Shown here piece by piece: positions 10,884-21,290 of a stretch of 49,508 nt of DNA. Source of the stretch: Pseudomonadota bacterium. Lineage in GTDB: Bacteria; Pseudomonadota; Gammaproteobacteria; Burkholderiales; Ferrovaceae. Location of the stretch: contig JAGWIJ010000008.1 of the NCBI GenBank assembly GCA_028873535.1, forward strand, positions 1 through 49,508. The letters are read 5' to 3'. The position numbers and the translations under genes are program-made. The first letter of the stretch is position 1; every line of letters begins with the position of its first letter. Below the pieces are notes generated by a model. That model searched no databases. It saw nothing but the letters and a program-made list of their open reading frames with translations, and was not told the DNA's origin.

Positions 10884-12437
10884 ATGATGGCAATCCGCAC
10901 CGCGCTGCTCAGCGTGTCCGACAAGACCGGCATCGTCGATTTCGCACGTGCCCTGCACCAGCTGGGCGTGGCCCTGCTGTCCACCGGCGGCACCGCGCGC
11001 AGCCTGCGCGAGGCCGGCATCCCGGTGACCGAGGTATCCGAGCACACCGGCTTTCCCGAGATGCTGGACGGCCGCGTCAAGACCCTGCACCCGCGCATCC
11101 ACGGCGGCCTGCTCGGCCGGCGCGACCTGCCCGAGCACGTGGCGGCCATGGCCAAGCACGACATCGCCCCGATCGACCTCGTCGCCGTCAACCTCTACCC
11201 CTTCCGCGCCACCATCGCCAGGCCCGGTTGCACGCTGGACGAGGCGATCGAGAACATCGACATCGGCGGCCCTGCGATGGTGCGCTCGGCCGCCAAGAAC
11301 CACCGTCATGTGGTGGTGCTGACCGACCCGGCCGACTACGCAGGCGTGCTGCAGGAAATGGCCGAGCAGGCCGCCGCGGTCTCGTTCGGGACGCGCTTCC
11401 GCCTGGCGTGCAAGGCCTATGCGCATACCGCCGAGTACGACGGCGCGATTGCCGACTGGCTGGCGCTGCAGGCGGCACCCGCCGAAGCGCCGTTTCCGCC
11501 GCGCCTGCACCTGCACTTCGTCAAGGCGCAGGCCCTGCGCTACGGCGAGAATCCGCATCAGCAGGCCGCTTTCTACCGCGACGCCGAACCCGCGCCAGGT
11601 ACGCTTGCGCACTGGAAGCAGCACCAGGGCAAGGAACTTTCCTACAACAACATCGCCGATGCCGATGCGGCCTGGGAATGCGTGCGCGGCCTCGACGGCC
11701 ACGCCTGCGTGATCGTCAAGCACGCCAACCCCTGCGGCGTGGCGCTGGGTGCCGATGCGCTGACTGCCTACCAGCGCGCGTTCGAGACTGACAAGACCTC
11801 CGCCTTCGGCGGCATCCTGGCCTTCAACTGCACGCTTGACGAGGCCACCGCCGAGGCCATCGGCGGCCAGTTCGCCGAGGTCGTCATCGCACCGGCTTAC
11901 ACGCCGCAGGCGTTCGAGCGCCTGCGCGCGCGCGGCAACGTGCGTGTGCTCGAGGTGCCGGCAGGGCACGGCAGCAACGCCTGGGAATACAAGCGCGTCG
12001 GCGGCGGACTGCTGGTGCAGTCGCCCGATCCCTCGGCGCCGCCCGAACTGCGCACCGTGACGCGGCTCGCGCCGGATGCGGCGCGCCTGGCCGACCTGCG
12101 CTTCGCGTTCCACGTGGCCCAGTTCGTCAAATCGAATGCCATCGTGTTCTGCGCCGGCGGCCGCACTCTCGGCATCGGCGCCGGCCAGATGAGCCGCGTC
12201 GACAGCACGCGCATCGCCACGCGCAAGGCGCAGGATGCCGGCCTGTCACTGGCCGGTTCGGTGTGCGCCTCCGATGCCTTCTTCCCCTTCCGCGACGGCA
12301 TCGACGTGATCGCGGCAGCCGGCGCCACTGCGGTGGTGCAGCCGGGCGGCAGCATGCGTGACGAGGAGGTCATCGCTGCTGCCGACGCGCACGGCATGGC
12401 CATGGTGTTCACCGGCGTGCGGCACTTCCGCCATTGA
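10884..12437 (+). CDS. purH: Bifunctional AICAR formyltransferase / IMP cyclohydrolase
   Basis: Catalyses the last two steps of de novo IMP synthesis: formylation of AICAR with 10-formyl-THF, then ring closure to IMP. The protein has 517 aa, the normal length. The IMP cyclohydrolase domain starts [19 protein letters not shown] and contains the [15 protein letters not shown] and [13 protein letters not shown] motifs. The transformylase domain has [14 protein letters not shown], the [12 protein letters not shown] motif with its catalytic Lys-His, SAFGG, and the C-terminal [11 protein letters not shown] and [17 protein letters not shown] precedes the paired ATG ATG start at 10884. It lies 14 bp after fis and 31 bp before purD, so fis, purH and purD may share a transcript. 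Confidence 0.97.
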   Translation: MMAIRTALLSVSDKTGIVDFARALHQLGVALLSTGGTARSLREAGIPVTEVSEHTGFPEMLDGRVKTLHPRIHGGLLGRRDLPEHVAAMAKHDIAPIDLVAVNLYPFRATIARPGCTLDEAIENIDIGGPAMVRSAAKNHRHVVVLTDPADYAGVLQEMAEQAAAVSFGTRFRLACKAYAHTAEYDGAIADWLALQAAPAEAPFPPRLHLHFVKAQALRYGENPHQQAAFYRDAEPAPGTLAHWKQHQGKELSYNNIADADAAWECVRGLDGHACVIVKHANPCGVALGADALTAYQRAFETDKTSAFGGILAFNCTLDEATAEAIGGQFAEVVIAPAYTPQAFERLRARGNVRVLEVPAGHGSNAWEYKRVGGGLLVQSPDPSAPPELRTVTRLAPDAARLADLRFAFHVAQFVKSNAIVFCAGGRTLGIGAGQMSRVDSTRIATRKAQDAGLSLAGSVCASDAFFPFRDGIDVIAAAGATAVVQPGGSMRDEEVIAAADAHGMAMVFTGVRHFRH

Positions 12438-12468
12438 CGATGCCGCGCCGCAGCGGGCAGGGGGGGCT

Positions 12469-13743
12469 ATGAAGATTCTGGTGATTGGCAGTGGCGGGCG
12501 CGAGCATGCGCTGGCGTGGCGCATCGCGCAGTCGCCACGCGTGTCGCGCGTGCTGGTGTCGCCGGGCAACGGCGGCACGGCGGCGCAGGACGGCATGATC
12601 AACGTGCCGGGCCATACGGTAGCTGACTGGCTACGCATCGCGCGCGACGAGAACGTGCACCTGACCGTGGTCGGGCCGGAGGCGCCGCTTGCCGAGGGCG
12701 TGGTCGATGCCTTCCGTGCCGCCGGTCTGCGCATCTTCGGACCGACGCGCGCGGCGGCGCAGCTCGAGGGTTCCAAGGACTTCGCCAAGCAGTTCATGCT
12801 GCGGCATGGCATCCCGACCGCGCGTTCCGCCACCTTCGACAACGCCGCCGCGGCGCATGCCTGCATCGAGCGCGAAGGCGCGCCGGTCGTGATCAAGGCT
12901 GACGGGCTGGCGGCCGGCAAGGGCGTGGTGGTGGCGACGACCACCGCCGAGGCCCACCAGGCCGTTGACGACATGCTGGGTGGCAGCCTGGGCGGTGCCG
13001 GGCACCGCGTGCTGATCGAACAGTTCCTGAGCGGCGAAGAGGCCAGTTTCATCGTGATGGTCGATGGCCAGCACGTGCTGGCGCTGGCCAGCAGCCAGGA
13101 CCACAAGCGCCTGCTCGACGGCGACCAGGGGCCCAACACCGGCGGCATGGGCGCCTATTCGCCGGCACCGGTGGTGACCCCCGCCATGCACGGACGCATC
13201 ATGCGCGAGATCATCCTGCCCACGGTCGCCGGCATGGCGGCCGAAGGCGTGTCCTACACGGGCTTCCTCTACGCCGGCGTGATGATCGATCCCGACGGCC
13301 ACCCGCAGACGCTGGAGTTCAACTGCCGCATGGGTGATCCGGAAACCCAGCCGATCATGATGCGGCTGAAGAGCGACTTCACCGTGCTGCTCGACCATGC
13401 CGTCGCCGGCACCCTCGATCAGGTCGAAGCCGAATGGGACCGCCGCTGTGCCGTCGGTGTGGTGATGGCCGCGCACGGCTATCCGGGCACGCCGCGCCGT
13501 GGCGACGCCATCAGCGGCCTGGACGAGAAGGCCGCGGACGTCGAGGTGTTCCACGCCGGCACCGCGCTGGCAGACGGCCGCGTGGTGACGGCCGGCGGAC
13601 GCGTGCTGTGCGTCACTGCCCTGGCCGACAATGTGCGCCAGGCGCGGCAGCGTGCCTACGAACGCGCCGAGCGCATCCATTTCGAAGGCCGCCAGATGCG
13701 CAGCGATATCGGCTGGCGCGCGCTGGCGCATCCGCGCGGCTGA
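12469..13743 (+). CDS. purD: Phosphoribosylamine-glycine ligase (GAR synthetase)
   Basis: ATP-grasp ligase joining glycine to phosphoribosylamine, the second step of purine synthesis. The protein has 424 aa. It begins [20 protein letters not shown], the GARS N-domain signature. The ATP-grasp core includes [33 protein letters not shown], the family motif [22 protein letters not shown], and [13 protein letters not shown] with metal-binding Glu and Asn. A run of G (12460-12466) right before the ATG serves as ribosome binding site. It is followed after 7 bp by tsaC. Confidence 0.97.
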   Translation: MKILVIGSGGREHALAWRIAQSPRVSRVLVSPGNGGTAAQDGMINVPGHTVADWLRIARDENVHLTVVGPEAPLAEGVVDAFRAAGLRIFGPTRAAAQLEGSKDFAKQFMLRHGIPTARSATFDNAAAAHACIEREGAPVVIKADGLAAGKGVVVATTTAEAHQAVDDMLGGSLGGAGHRVLIEQFLSGEEASFIVMVDGQHVLALASSQDHKRLLDGDQGPNTGGMGAYSPAPVVTPAMHGRIMREIILPTVAGMAAEGVSYTGFLYAGVMIDPDGHPQTLEFNCRMGDPETQPIMMRLKSDFTVLLDHAVAGTLDQVEAEWDRRCAVGVVMAAHGYPGTPRRGDAISGLDEKAADVEVFHAGTALADGRVVTAGGRVLCVTALADNVRQARQRAYERAERIHFEGRQMRSDIGWRALAHPRG

Positions 13744-13750
13744 ACGGACG

Positions 13751-14302
13751 ATGGCGGCTGGCAGTCCACGCGCGCTGGCCGCGCATCTGCGTGCCGGTGG
13801 CCTGATTGCCTACCCGACGCGCGGCTGCTTCGGCCTGGGCTGCCTGCCGACGCACGCGCTGGCGCTGCGCCGACTGGTGCGCCTCAAGCGCCGGCCGGTT
13901 TCCAAGGGACTGATCGTGGTCGCCGATCGCCAGGAACGCCTGCGCCATCTGGTGGCGCCGCTGTCCGCGGCCTTGTCGGAGCGCGCCGCCAGCCGCTGGC
14001 CGGGACACTGGACCTGGCTGCTGCCGGCCGGTCCGCGCGTGCCGGCGGCGCTGCGCGGACGTGGCCGTCGCATCGCCGCGCGCGTCGACGACTATGCGCC
14101 GGTGCGCCGCCTGTGCCGGCAGTTGCGCAGCGCGCTGGTGTCGACCAGTGCCAACCGTAGCGGCGAAATCCCGGCCCGCACGGCGCAGCAGGTGCGGCGC
14201 GCGTTCGGCGACCGCGTGCGCGTGATTCCCGGCCGTTGCGAGCGCGGCGCGCGTCCTTCCACCATCGCCGACCTCGCTAGCGGCCGCATTCTGCGCGCCT
14301 GA
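13751..14302 (+). CDS. tsaC: Threonylcarbamoyl-AMP synthase, short YrdC/TsaC type
   Basis: Makes threonylcarbamoyl-AMP from threonine, bicarbonate and ATP for the t6A37 modification of ANN-decoding tRNAs. The protein has 183 aa, matching single-domain TsaC without the Sua5 extension. Visible motifs are [14 protein letters not shown] (nucleotide and threonine site), [14 protein letters not shown] (the basic KxR segment), and [13 protein letters not shown] near the C-terminal third. The Thr-Glu-Thr/Ala-Tyr part of the usual first motif reads TRGCF here, which is normal for this subgroup as far as I recall. It sits 7 bp after purD and looks cotranscribed with it. Confidence 0.9.
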   Translation: MAAGSPRALAAHLRAGGLIAYPTRGCFGLGCLPTHALALRRLVRLKRRPVSKGLIVVADRQERLRHLVAPLSAALSERAASRWPGHWTWLLPAGPRVPAALRGRGRRIAARVDDYAPVRRLCRQLRSALVSTSANRSGEIPARTAQQVRRAFGDRVRVIPGRCERGARPSTIADLASGRILRA

Positions 14303-14345
14303 GCTGCCGGCGCGGCCGGGGCACGACGTGCTGCGCCGGCGGCCG

Positions 14346-14351
14346 TATACT
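14346..14351 (+). promoter_or_regulatory. possible -10 element (TATACT) for hemF
   Basis: TATACT lies 37 bp upstream of the hemF ATG in an 85-bp gap after tsaC. The region at -35 is GC-rich with no recognisable hexamer. It suggests a separate hemF promoter but is weak on its own. Confidence 0.3.
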
Positions 14352-14387
14352 CGCTGGCGTGAATTTCCGCCTCCGGGAGCATCCCGC

Positions 14388-15290
14388 ATGAACATCGATT
14401 CGATCCGCGCCTACCTGCTCGACCTCCAGGACCGCATCGTGGCCGGGCTCGAGCAGCTCGACGGCAAGTCTTTCCGGCGCGACCAGTGGGAGCGCGCCGA
14501 GGGTGGCGGCGGCATCAGCGCGCTGGTCGAGGAAGGCCAGGTGTTCGAACGCGGTGGCGTCAATTTCTCGCACGTGCGCGGCGCCAGCCTGCCACCCTCG
14601 GCCTCGGCCAGCCGCCCCCAGCTGGCCGGCCGCGGCTTCGAGGCGCTGGGCGTGTCGCTGGTCATCCATCCACGTAATCCCTATGTGCCCACCGTGCACA
14701 TGAACGTGCGCTTTTTCGCGGCCACCAAGGCCGGCGAAGAGCCGGTGTGGTGGTTCGGTGGCGGCATGGACCTCACGCCTTACTACGGTTTCATCGAGGA
14801 CGCGCGCCACTTCCACCGCACCTGCCGCGACGCCCTCGCGCCGCACGGCGACCATCACGCGGCCTTCAAGAAATGGTGCGACGAGTATTTCTATCTCAGA
14901 CACCGCAAGGAGCCGCGCGGCATCGGCGGCATCTTCTTCGACGACTTCAGCACCGGTGGCCTGGCGTCCGCGCAGGCTCTTTGGCAGAGCGTTGGCGACC
15001 ATTTCCTGCCGGCCTATGCCCCGATTGTCGAACGCCGCCGCACGCTGCCCTACGGCGAGCGCGAGCGTGATTTCCAGGCCTACCGGCGCGGCCGTTACGT
15101 CGAGTTCAATCTGGTGTACGACCGTGGCACGCTGTTCGGCCTGCAGTCCGGCGGGCGCACAGAGTCCATCCTCATGAGCCTGCCGCCGATCGTGAAGTGG
15201 CGCTACGACTGGCACCCCGAGCCGGGCAGTCCGGAAGCGCTGCTGTACAGCGATTTCCTGGTCGAGCGCGACTGGCTGCAGTCGAGCTGA
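14388..15290 (+). CDS. hemF: Oxygen-dependent coproporphyrinogen III oxidase
   Basis: Converts coproporphyrinogen III to protoporphyrinogen IX using O2, in haem biosynthesis; its presence indicates aerobic growth. The protein has 300 aa. Family motifs are [19 protein letters not shown] near residues 41-60, NFSHVRG, the long core [48 protein letters not shown], and the C-terminal [18 protein letters not shown] and LMSLPP. The ATG at 14388 has GGGAG 8 nt upstream. It converges on the thioesterase gene, with a GC-rich palindrome between them. Confidence 0.97.
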   Translation: MNIDSIRAYLLDLQDRIVAGLEQLDGKSFRRDQWERAEGGGGISALVEEGQVFERGGVNFSHVRGASLPPSASASRPQLAGRGFEALGVSLVIHPRNPYVPTVHMNVRFFAATKAGEEPVWWFGGGMDLTPYYGFIEDARHFHRTCRDALAPHGDHHAAFKKWCDEYFYLRHRKEPRGIGGIFFDDFSTGGLASAQALWQSVGDHFLPAYAPIVERRRTLPYGERERDFQAYRRGRYVEFNLVYDRGTLFGLQSGGRTESILMSLPPIVKWRYDWHPEPGSPEALLYSDFLVERDWLQSS

Positions 15291-15318
15291 ACGCGGCCGG
15301 CCCCGCGCCGTCCTGGCC

Positions 15319-15338
15319 CGGCCGGCCTAGGCCGGCCG
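15319..15338. terminator. 20-bp GC-rich palindrome between convergent hemF and the thioesterase gene
   Basis: Positions 15319-15338 form a perfect palindrome centred on CTAG and built from GGCC repeats; the thioesterase stop codon lies at its centre. It could fold as an 8-bp stem with a CTAG loop. There is no T-tract, so bidirectional termination is an inference from its position between convergent genes. Confidence 0.45.
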
Positions 15339-15758
15339 CGGCACGATGGCGTTGGTGAGCCGGATCACCGACACCAGTCGGCCGTCCTCGGTCTCGACCC
15401 GGATGTCCCACACGTGGGTGTTGCGTCCCAGGTGCAGCGGCCGGCAGGTGGCGATCACGAAGCCCGCACGCGCGCTGCGCACATGATTGGCGTTGATCTC
15501 CAGACCGACCCCGATGTGCGCGCTGCCCGGACCCAGCACGGCCATCGACGCCACGCCGCCGGCGGTCTCGCCCAGTGCCACGCTGGCGCCGCCATGCAGC
15601 AGGCCGTGCGGCTGATGGGTGCGCGCGTCGACCGGCATGCGCATGCGCAGGACGTCCTCGCCCACCTCCAGGCACTCCATGCCCAGATAGCCGGGCATGC
15701 AGTCGCGACCGGCGAGGTTGATGGTGTCAGGAGTGAAGGCGGGATGGAAGGTCGACAT
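15327..15758 (-). CDS. PaaI/YdiI-like hotdog-fold thioesterase
   Basis: Predicted acyl-CoA thioesterase of the 4HBT/PaaI hotdog family. The protein has 143 aa. The catalytic region reads HGLLHGGASVALGETAGG, containing the HGG motif and the downstream acidic residue (E in ALGETA) used by the YdiI/MenI-type enzymes. The C-terminal strands WDIRVETEDGRLVSVIRLTNAI are typical. The start ATG at 15758 is 48 bp after the livF stop on the same strand, so it may be the last gene of the liv transcript. Substrate cannot be read from sequence: MenI-type, phenylacetyl-CoA or general CoA-recycling roles are all possible. A link to branched-chain acyl-CoA catabolism is only suggested by its neighbours. Confidence 0.8.
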   Translation of the reverse strand: MSTFHPAFTPDTINLAGRDCMPGYLGMECLEVGEDVLRMRMPVDARTHQPHGLLHGGASVALGETAGGVASMAVLGPGSAHIGVGLEINANHVRSARAGFVIATCRPLHLGRNTHVWDIRVETEDGRLVSVIRLTNAIVPRPA

Positions 15759-15806
15759 GGCAAGGTTCCACGCAATGCGCCCTGCGGGAGCCGGGCGCCA
15801 GGTTCC

Positions 15807-16519
<713 letters not shown>

Positions 16520-16523
<4 letters not shown>

Positions 16524-17308
16524 GCGGCTTCCCCGCCGCCGTGCTCCGCACCCAGGTAGGCCTCGATCACGCGCGGATCGCGCTGCACCGCTTCGGGCTC
16601 GCCCTCGGCGATCAGGCGCCCGTATTCCAGCACTGCGACGCGATCGCACAGGCCCATCACCAGTTTGACGTCGTGCTCGATCAGCAGGATGGTGATGTCG
16701 AGCGCGCGGATGCGCCGCAGCAGTTCGCCCAGCTGGGCCGTTTCGGTCTCGTTCATGCCGGCGGCCGGCTCGTCGAGCGCCAGCAGCTGCGGTTCGGTCG
16801 CCAGCGCGCGTGCGATCTCCAGGCGGCGCTGGTCGCCGTAGGACAGGTGGCGCGCGACGTGGTGCGCGCGGTGCGCGATGCCGACGAATTCGAGCAGCTC
16901 CATGGCACGCGCCGCGATCGCCTGCTCTTCGGCGCGCTCGTCGCGCGTGCGCAGGATGGCGCCGAACACGCCGGCTCGCGTGCGCACATGACGACCCACC
17001 ATCACGTTCTCCAGCGCGGTCATGCTGGCGAACAGGCGGATGTTCTGGAAGGTGCGCGCGATGCCGGCCGCGCAGCTGCGGTCGGGCGCGCCACCGGCCA
17101 GCGGCGCGCCATCGAATTCGAAGCGTCCGCTGTCCGGCGTGTAGATGCCGGTGAGCAGATTGAACAGCGTGGTCTTACCCGCGCCATTGGGACCGATCAG
17201 GCCGTAGATCGACTGGCGCGGGATCACGAAGCTGACCTCGGCAAGTGCCGTCAGGCCGCCGAACTTCTTGCCGACGGCTTCGGCACGCAGCAGCACGCCG
17301 GCGCTCAT
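16520..17308 (-). CDS. livG: Branched-chain amino acid ABC transporter ATP-binding protein LivG
   Basis: Partner ATPase of LivF. The protein has 262 aa. Walker A is GPNGAGKTTLFNLLTG, with the LivG-typical RTFQNIRLFASMTALENVMVG segment, the signature LSYGDQRRLEIARAL (SYG in place of SGG, usual for LivG), Walker B LLALDEPAAGMN, and the H-loop LLIEHDVKLVMGLCDRV. A Gly-Gly-Glu-Ala-Ala tail ends the protein. It overlaps livM by 4 bp upstream and livF by 4 bp downstream, so the cluster is tightly coupled. Confidence 0.94.
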
Positions 17309-18429
17309 GGCGTTGCTCCGCCGGCCGCTGCCGGCAGCTCGCCGTCCGCACCCTCGTCGTCGCTATCGCCATCATCGCCGGGGCCGGGTTCGCCGCCGCG
17401 CGGCGTATGCAGTTCGCGCCGGCGCACCGGGGAGGGCCACAGGCCCTCAGGCCGCAGCACCATCACCGCCACCAGCGCAATCGCGAACAGCAGCATGCGC
17501 AGGTTGGCGGGATCCAGCCACACCTGTCCCAGCGCCGATTGCTGCAGCTGGGCCAGCGGCCGGAAGGCTTCCGGCAGGATCGCCAGCAGCAGGGCACCCA
17601 GGATCACGCCATAGATATGGCCCATGCCGCCCAGCACCACCATGCACAGGATCATCACCGATTCGCCCATGGTGAAGCTCTCCGGGCTCACAAAGCCCTG
17701 GAAACCCGCGAACAGCACGCCCGAGATGCCGCCGAAGGTGGCGCCCATCGAGAACGCCAGCAACTTCAGGTTGCGCGTGTTCAGGCCCATCGACCTGGCG
17801 GCCACTTCGTCCTCGCGGATGGCCGCCCACGCGCGTCCGATGCGCGAGTCCTCCAGCCGCCGCGACATCAGCACGATCAGCGCCGTCAGCGCCAGGAACA
17901 GGAAGTAGTAGCTGTACAGACCCGGCAGTGACCAGCCCAGCAGCCGGTGCGTGTCGGCGAAGGAGAAGCTGCCCACGGCCAGCGCGTCGATACCGTCGAT
18001 GCCGGCCGGCCCGCCGGTGAGTGGCGTGAGGTTGCGCATGAAGATGCGGATGATCTCGCCGAAACCCATGGTGACGATGGCCAGGTAGTCGCCGCGCAGA
18101 CCCAGCGTCGGCGCACCGAGCAGGGCGCCGACGCTGGCCGCGACCAGCGCACCGACCGGCAGCAGCGCCCACAGCGGCCAGTGCAGCGCGAACTGCGGCG
18201 AGGCCAGGATGGCATAGAGATAGGCACCGACGGCATAGAACGCCACATAACCCAGATCGAGCAGGCCGGCGTAGCCGACCACGATGTTCAGCCCCAGCGC
18301 CAGCATGGTGTACAGCAGCGCGAAATCCAGCAGCCGCACCCAGCTGCGTCCCAGGCCGAGGTCGGTAAGCAGCGGCAGCGCCAGCAGCAGTGCGGCGCCC
18401 AGCAGCCAGCCTCGCCGGCCCAGCTTCAT
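17305..18429 (-). CDS. livM: Branched-chain amino acid ABC transporter permease LivM
   Basis: Membrane permease of the Liv importer. The protein has 374 aa with about ten hydrophobic segments. The hallmark LDFALLYTMLALGLNIVVGYAGLLDLGYVAFYAVGAY region is near residues 33-70, and GLRGDYLAIVTMGFGEIIRI and DEVAARSMGLNTRNLKLLAF are the conserved cytoplasmic loops. The C-terminus ends in an unusual acidic tail (PGDDGDSDDEGADGE) about 35 residues beyond the family core. The ATG at 18429 overlaps the livH stop by 4 bp. Confidence 0.93.
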   Translation of the reverse strand: MKLGRRGWLLGAALLLALPLLTDLGLGRSWVRLLDFALLYTMLALGLNIVVGYAGLLDLGYVAFYAVGAYLYAILASPQFALHWPLWALLPVGALVAASVGALLGAPTLGLRGDYLAIVTMGFGEIIRIFMRNLTPLTGGPAGIDGIDALAVGSFSFADTHRLLGWSLPGLYSYYFLFLALTALIVLMSRRLEDSRIGRAWAAIREDEVAARSMGLNTRNLKLLAFSMGATFGGISGVLFAGFQGFVSPESFTMGESVMILCMVVLGGMGHIYGVILGALLLAILPEAFRPLAQLQQSALGQVWLDPANLRMLLFAIALVAVMVLRPEGLWPSPVRRRELHTPRGGEPGPGDDGDSDDEGADGELPAAAGGATP

Positions 18430-19349
18430 ACCTTCTCCGCGCTGCGTTCGCCGAGCAGTCCGGACGGCCGCAGCACCAGCACCGCCACCAGCATCAGGAA
18501 CGACAGCACATCGCTGTAGTTGCTGCCGATCACGCCGCCGGTCAGGTTGCCGAGATAGCCGGCGCCCAGGTTCTCGATCACGCCCAGCAGCAATCCACCC
18601 AGCATCGCCCCCTGCAGGTTGCCGATGCCGCCCAGCACCGCTGCCGTGAAGGCCTTCATGCCGAGCAGGAAGCCCATGGTGTGGTTGCCCACGTTGTAGT
18701 ACGTCCCGACCAGGGTGCCGGCCACGGCGGCCAGTGCCGAGCCGATCAGGAAAGTGGTGGCGATGATGCGATCCACGTCCACGCCCATCAGCCCCGCCAC
18801 CGCAGGATTCTGCGCGGTGGCGCGCATGGCGCGCCCCAGGCGCGTGCGCTGCACAAGGAACCACAGGCCCGCCATGAGCAACGCGGCTGTGGCCAGGATT
18901 ACCAGCTGCACCTCGGTGATCACGGCGCCCCCCAGATGGAAGGGCGTGCGCGCCACGACTTCCGGGTAGTGCAGGAAATTGCGTCCCCAGATCAGGGCCG
19001 CCAGTTGCTGCAGCGCGATCGACACGCCGATGGCGCTGATCAACGGTGCCAGCCGTGGCGCCCTGCGCAGCGGACGGTAGGCCACGCGCTCGATGGCGAA
19101 GCCGAGTGCCATGCAGGCGGGGATCGAGACCAGGATGCCGGCGGCGATCACGCCCCAGCCCGACAGGCCGCGATCGGCCAGGCGCTGGATCACCGACAGG
19201 CTGACCAGGGCGCCCACCATCACGACTTCGCCGTGTGCGAAGTTCACCAGTTCGATGATGCCGTACACCATGGTGTAGCCGAGTGCCACCAGGGCGTAGA
19301 TGCTGCCTTGGACCAGACCGTTGACGAGTTGCTGCAGGAAGATGTCCAC
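18426..19349 (-). CDS. livH: Branched-chain amino acid ABC transporter permease LivH
   Basis: Second permease of the Liv importer, 307 aa. It begins MDIFLQQLVNGLVQGSIYALVALGYTMVYGI, the standard LivH N-terminus. It also has NFAHGEVVMVGA, AIERVAYRPLR, the FLIGSALAAVAGTLVG loop and the C-terminal LMLVAVLVLRPSGLLG. The start is a GTG at 19349, 30 bp after the livK stop, and an alternative start does not fit better. It overlaps livM by 4 bp. Confidence 0.93.
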   Translation of the reverse strand: MDIFLQQLVNGLVQGSIYALVALGYTMVYGIIELVNFAHGEVVMVGALVSLSVIQRLADRGLSGWGVIAAGILVSIPACMALGFAIERVAYRPLRRAPRLAPLISAIGVSIALQQLAALIWGRNFLHYPEVVARTPFHLGGAVITEVQLVILATAALLMAGLWFLVQRTRLGRAMRATAQNPAVAGLMGVDVDRIIATTFLIGSALAAVAGTLVGTYYNVGNHTMGFLLGMKAFTAAVLGGIGNLQGAMLGGLLLGVIENLGAGYLGNLTGGVIGSNYSDVLSFLMLVAVLVLRPSGLLGERSAEKV

Positions 19350-19379
19350 GCCGCGGTCGCGCGCCTCAGCCGCCCGCGA

Positions 19380-20534
19380 TCAGTGCGAACCGCCCAGCGT
19401 CTCCTGCGGCACCCACTTGCCGCCCTGGTCCTGGTAGACCGTGATCACGCCGCCCTGGATGTCGCCGTTGGCGTCGAAGGCGATATGGCTGGTGACGCCC
19501 TCGTAGTCGGTCTTGGCCAGGAAGGGCAGGTACTTGGCAGGATCGGCCGAATCGGCCTTGCGCATCGCCTCGACCATCACCATCACCGCGTCATAGCAGT
19601 ACGGCGAATAGCTCTGGATGTCGCCGTACTTGGCATTGAAGCGCGTCTTGAAGTCCGCGCCCTTGGGCATCTTTCCAAGCGGCAGGCCGGGCAGGCTGCA
19701 ATAGGCGCCCTCACCCTCGGCGCCCGACAGGTGCAGGAATTCGGTGCTGCAGCCGCCGTCGCCGGTCATGAAGCGCGAAGCGATACCCAGCGCCTTGAGC
19801 TGCTTCATCATGGGTCCGCCCTGCGCGCTCATGCCCGCGTAGTAGATCAGGTCCGGATTGCGCGCCTTGATGTTGGTGAGGATGGCCTGGAAGTCGGTGG
19901 CTTTGTCGTCGGTGTGCTCGTGGGTCGCGATCGTGACGCCGGCGGCCTTGGCGGCGTCTTCGAACTGGGAGGCCAGTCCCTGTCCATACTGTGTCGCGTC
20001 GTCGATCACCGCCACCGACCGGACTCCCAGCTTCTGCGCCACAAAGCGTCCGACTTCGCTGCCCTGCACGGAATCGTTGGTCATGACGCGGAAGGCGGTC
20101 TTGAAGCCCTGGTGGGTGTATTTGGGATTGGTCGCCGAAGGCGAGATCTGCGGAATGCCGGCCTCGCTGTAGATGCGCGAGGCGGGAATGCTGGTGCCCG
20201 AATTGAGGTGCCCGATCACGCCGTTCACCTTCTGGTCGGCGAACTTCTGCGCCACGATGGTACCGGTCTTCGGGTCCGCGGCATCATCCTCGGAGACCAG
20301 CTCGAAGCGCACCTTGCGGCCACCCAGCGTGATGTTCTGGCCGTTGAGGTCGTCGATCGCCATGCGCGTGCCGTTCTCGTTGTCCTTGCCCAGGTTGGCC
20401 TGCGGACCTGTCAGGGGCGCGCTGGCACCGATCTTCACCACCAGCTCGCCGGAAGCGCCGCTCTCGCTCCTGCCGCAGGACAGCAAAGCGAGCGACACGG
20501 TGGTGAGGCACAGGGAACGCAGCATCCAGGACAT
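19380..20534 (-). CDS. livK: Branched-chain amino acid ABC transporter substrate-binding lipoprotein
   Basis: Type I periplasmic binding protein that delivers amino acid to the LivHM permease. The protein has 384 aa. A lipoprotein signal (MSWMLRSLCLTTVSLALLSC, lipobox LLSC) ends at Cys20, so the protein is probably lipid-anchored, which is unusual for classical LivJ/K. The mature part begins VVKIGASAPLTGPQANLGKDNENG and has the family AIDDLN, GVIGHLNSGTSIPASRIY and DDATQYGQGL motifs. A GAGG ribosome binding site precedes ATG 20534. Substrate assignment (Leu/Ile/Val) follows the operon and family; urea or amide transport of the Urt type is less likely. Confidence 0.88.
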   Translation of the reverse strand: MSWMLRSLCLTTVSLALLSCGRSESGASGELVVKIGASAPLTGPQANLGKDNENGTRMAIDDLNGQNITLGGRKVRFELVSEDDAADPKTGTIVAQKFADQKVNGVIGHLNSGTSIPASRIYSEAGIPQISPSATNPKYTHQGFKTAFRVMTNDSVQGSEVGRFVAQKLGVRSVAVIDDATQYGQGLASQFEDAAKAAGVTIATHEHTDDKATDFQAILTNIKARNPDLIYYAGMSAQGGPMMKQLKALGIASRFMTGDGGCSTEFLHLSGAEGEGAYCSLPGLPLGKMPKGADFKTRFNAKYGDIQSYSPYCYDAVMVMVEAMRKADSADPAKYLPFLAKTDYEGVTSHIAFDANGDIQGGVITVYQDQGGKWVPQETLGGSH

Positions 20535-20671
20535 TGAACAACCTCGGCAGGTGGCGGGGGCGCGCGGACGCGCGAGTCCCGATGCTAAACCAGATGAACG
20601 CGATTGGAAAAGGCCCGCCAGCCAGGGACGCCAAGGGTTTCTGTGCAGTTGCGCGCCGCCGTAAAATGACA

Positions 20672-20702
20672 ACGGCCGGAGGCGCATCGCGCCGCCGGCC
20701 GT
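20672..20702 (-). terminator. Intrinsic-type terminator downstream of the cytochrome c gene
   Basis: On the minus strand an 8-bp GC-rich stem (20672-20679 with 20695-20702), one A/G mismatch and a further 5-bp stem around an ATC loop are followed by TTGTCATTTTAC. It lies about 40 bp past the cytochrome stop codon and separates that gene from livK. Confidence 0.6.
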
Positions 20703-20741
20703 CGAGCGCCGCAGCGGGGCCAGCCCGCTGTCGCGCCGTGC

Positions 20742-21059
20742 TTACTTGAGGCTCAGAATCCAGTCCACCAGGGTCTTGATGTCCTTGTCGGCAACCTGGG
20801 CGTTCGGGGGCATCGGAATCTGGCCCCACACGCCGCCGCCGCCGGCCTTGACCTTGGCGGCCAGCTTGGCAGCCGCGCCGGCATCACCGGCGTACTTCTT
20901 GGCGACGTCCTTGTAGGCCGGGCCGATCACCTTGTGATCGACGGCGTGGCAGGCCAGGCAGCCGCTCTTGGTCGCCAGGGCCGATTCGTCCGCAGCCAGG
21001 GCGGTACCCGAAATCACCAGGCCGGCAAGGGCGGCCATTCCAATCTTCGCAAACGACAT
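20742..21059 (-). CDS. Periplasmic class I cytochrome c (c551/c5-like)
   Basis: Small soluble electron carrier exported by Sec and matured by the Ccm system. The protein has 105 aa. The signal peptide is residues 1-22 (cleavage after TALA). The haem motif CLACH is at 34-38, with the sixth ligand Met83 in IPMPP. The size and KVIGPAYKDVAKKYAGD segment match cytochrome c551/c552 electron donors to terminal oxidases or nitrite reductase. I chose the second of two ATGs: AGGAG abuts the first ATG with no spacer but is 6 nt from the second (21059). The gene has its own promoter (21130-21159) and terminator, so it is monocistronic. Confidence 0.92.
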   Translation of the reverse strand: MSFAKIGMAALAGLVISGTALAADESALATKSGCLACHAVDHKVIGPAYKDVAKKYAGDAGAAAKLAAKVKAGGGGVWGQIPMPPNAQVADKDIKTLVDWILSLK

Positions 21060-21129
21060 GTTCATCTCCTAAACGGCCCATGGGATCCGAGACCGGGCTT
21101 GATGTGGGGTTGCATTAAAAGCGCCGAGG

Positions 21130-21159
21130 ATTATCGGCCGGGCGTCCTGATCTTGGCAA
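21130..21159 (-). promoter_or_regulatory. Sigma-70 promoter of the cytochrome c gene
   Basis: On the minus strand the -35 is TTGCCA (21159-21154), the spacer 18 bp and the -10 GATAAT (21135-21130). Transcription would start near 21123, giving a leader of about 60 nt ending in the AGGAG site. Confidence 0.6.
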
Positions 21160-21255
21160 ATTCCCGCCTGCTGCTGCGAATGCCGGATGCCTGCCATCGA
21201 TAACGGCCATGCAGGTAGGACCGTTGACCGTGGCGGTCTTGTTGCTTGCACTGGG

Positions 21256-21261
21256 TATAAT
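21256..21261 (+). promoter_or_regulatory. TATAAT -10 element upstream of lgt
   Basis: A perfect TATAAT lies 29 bp before the lgt ATG. No -35 at normal spacing is convincing; TTGACC at 21224-21229 is 26 bp away. It suggests the lgt promoter, possibly activator-dependent. Confidence 0.4.
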
Positions 21262-21290
21262 CCGGCGATTCTAACCTGAACCTGCACACC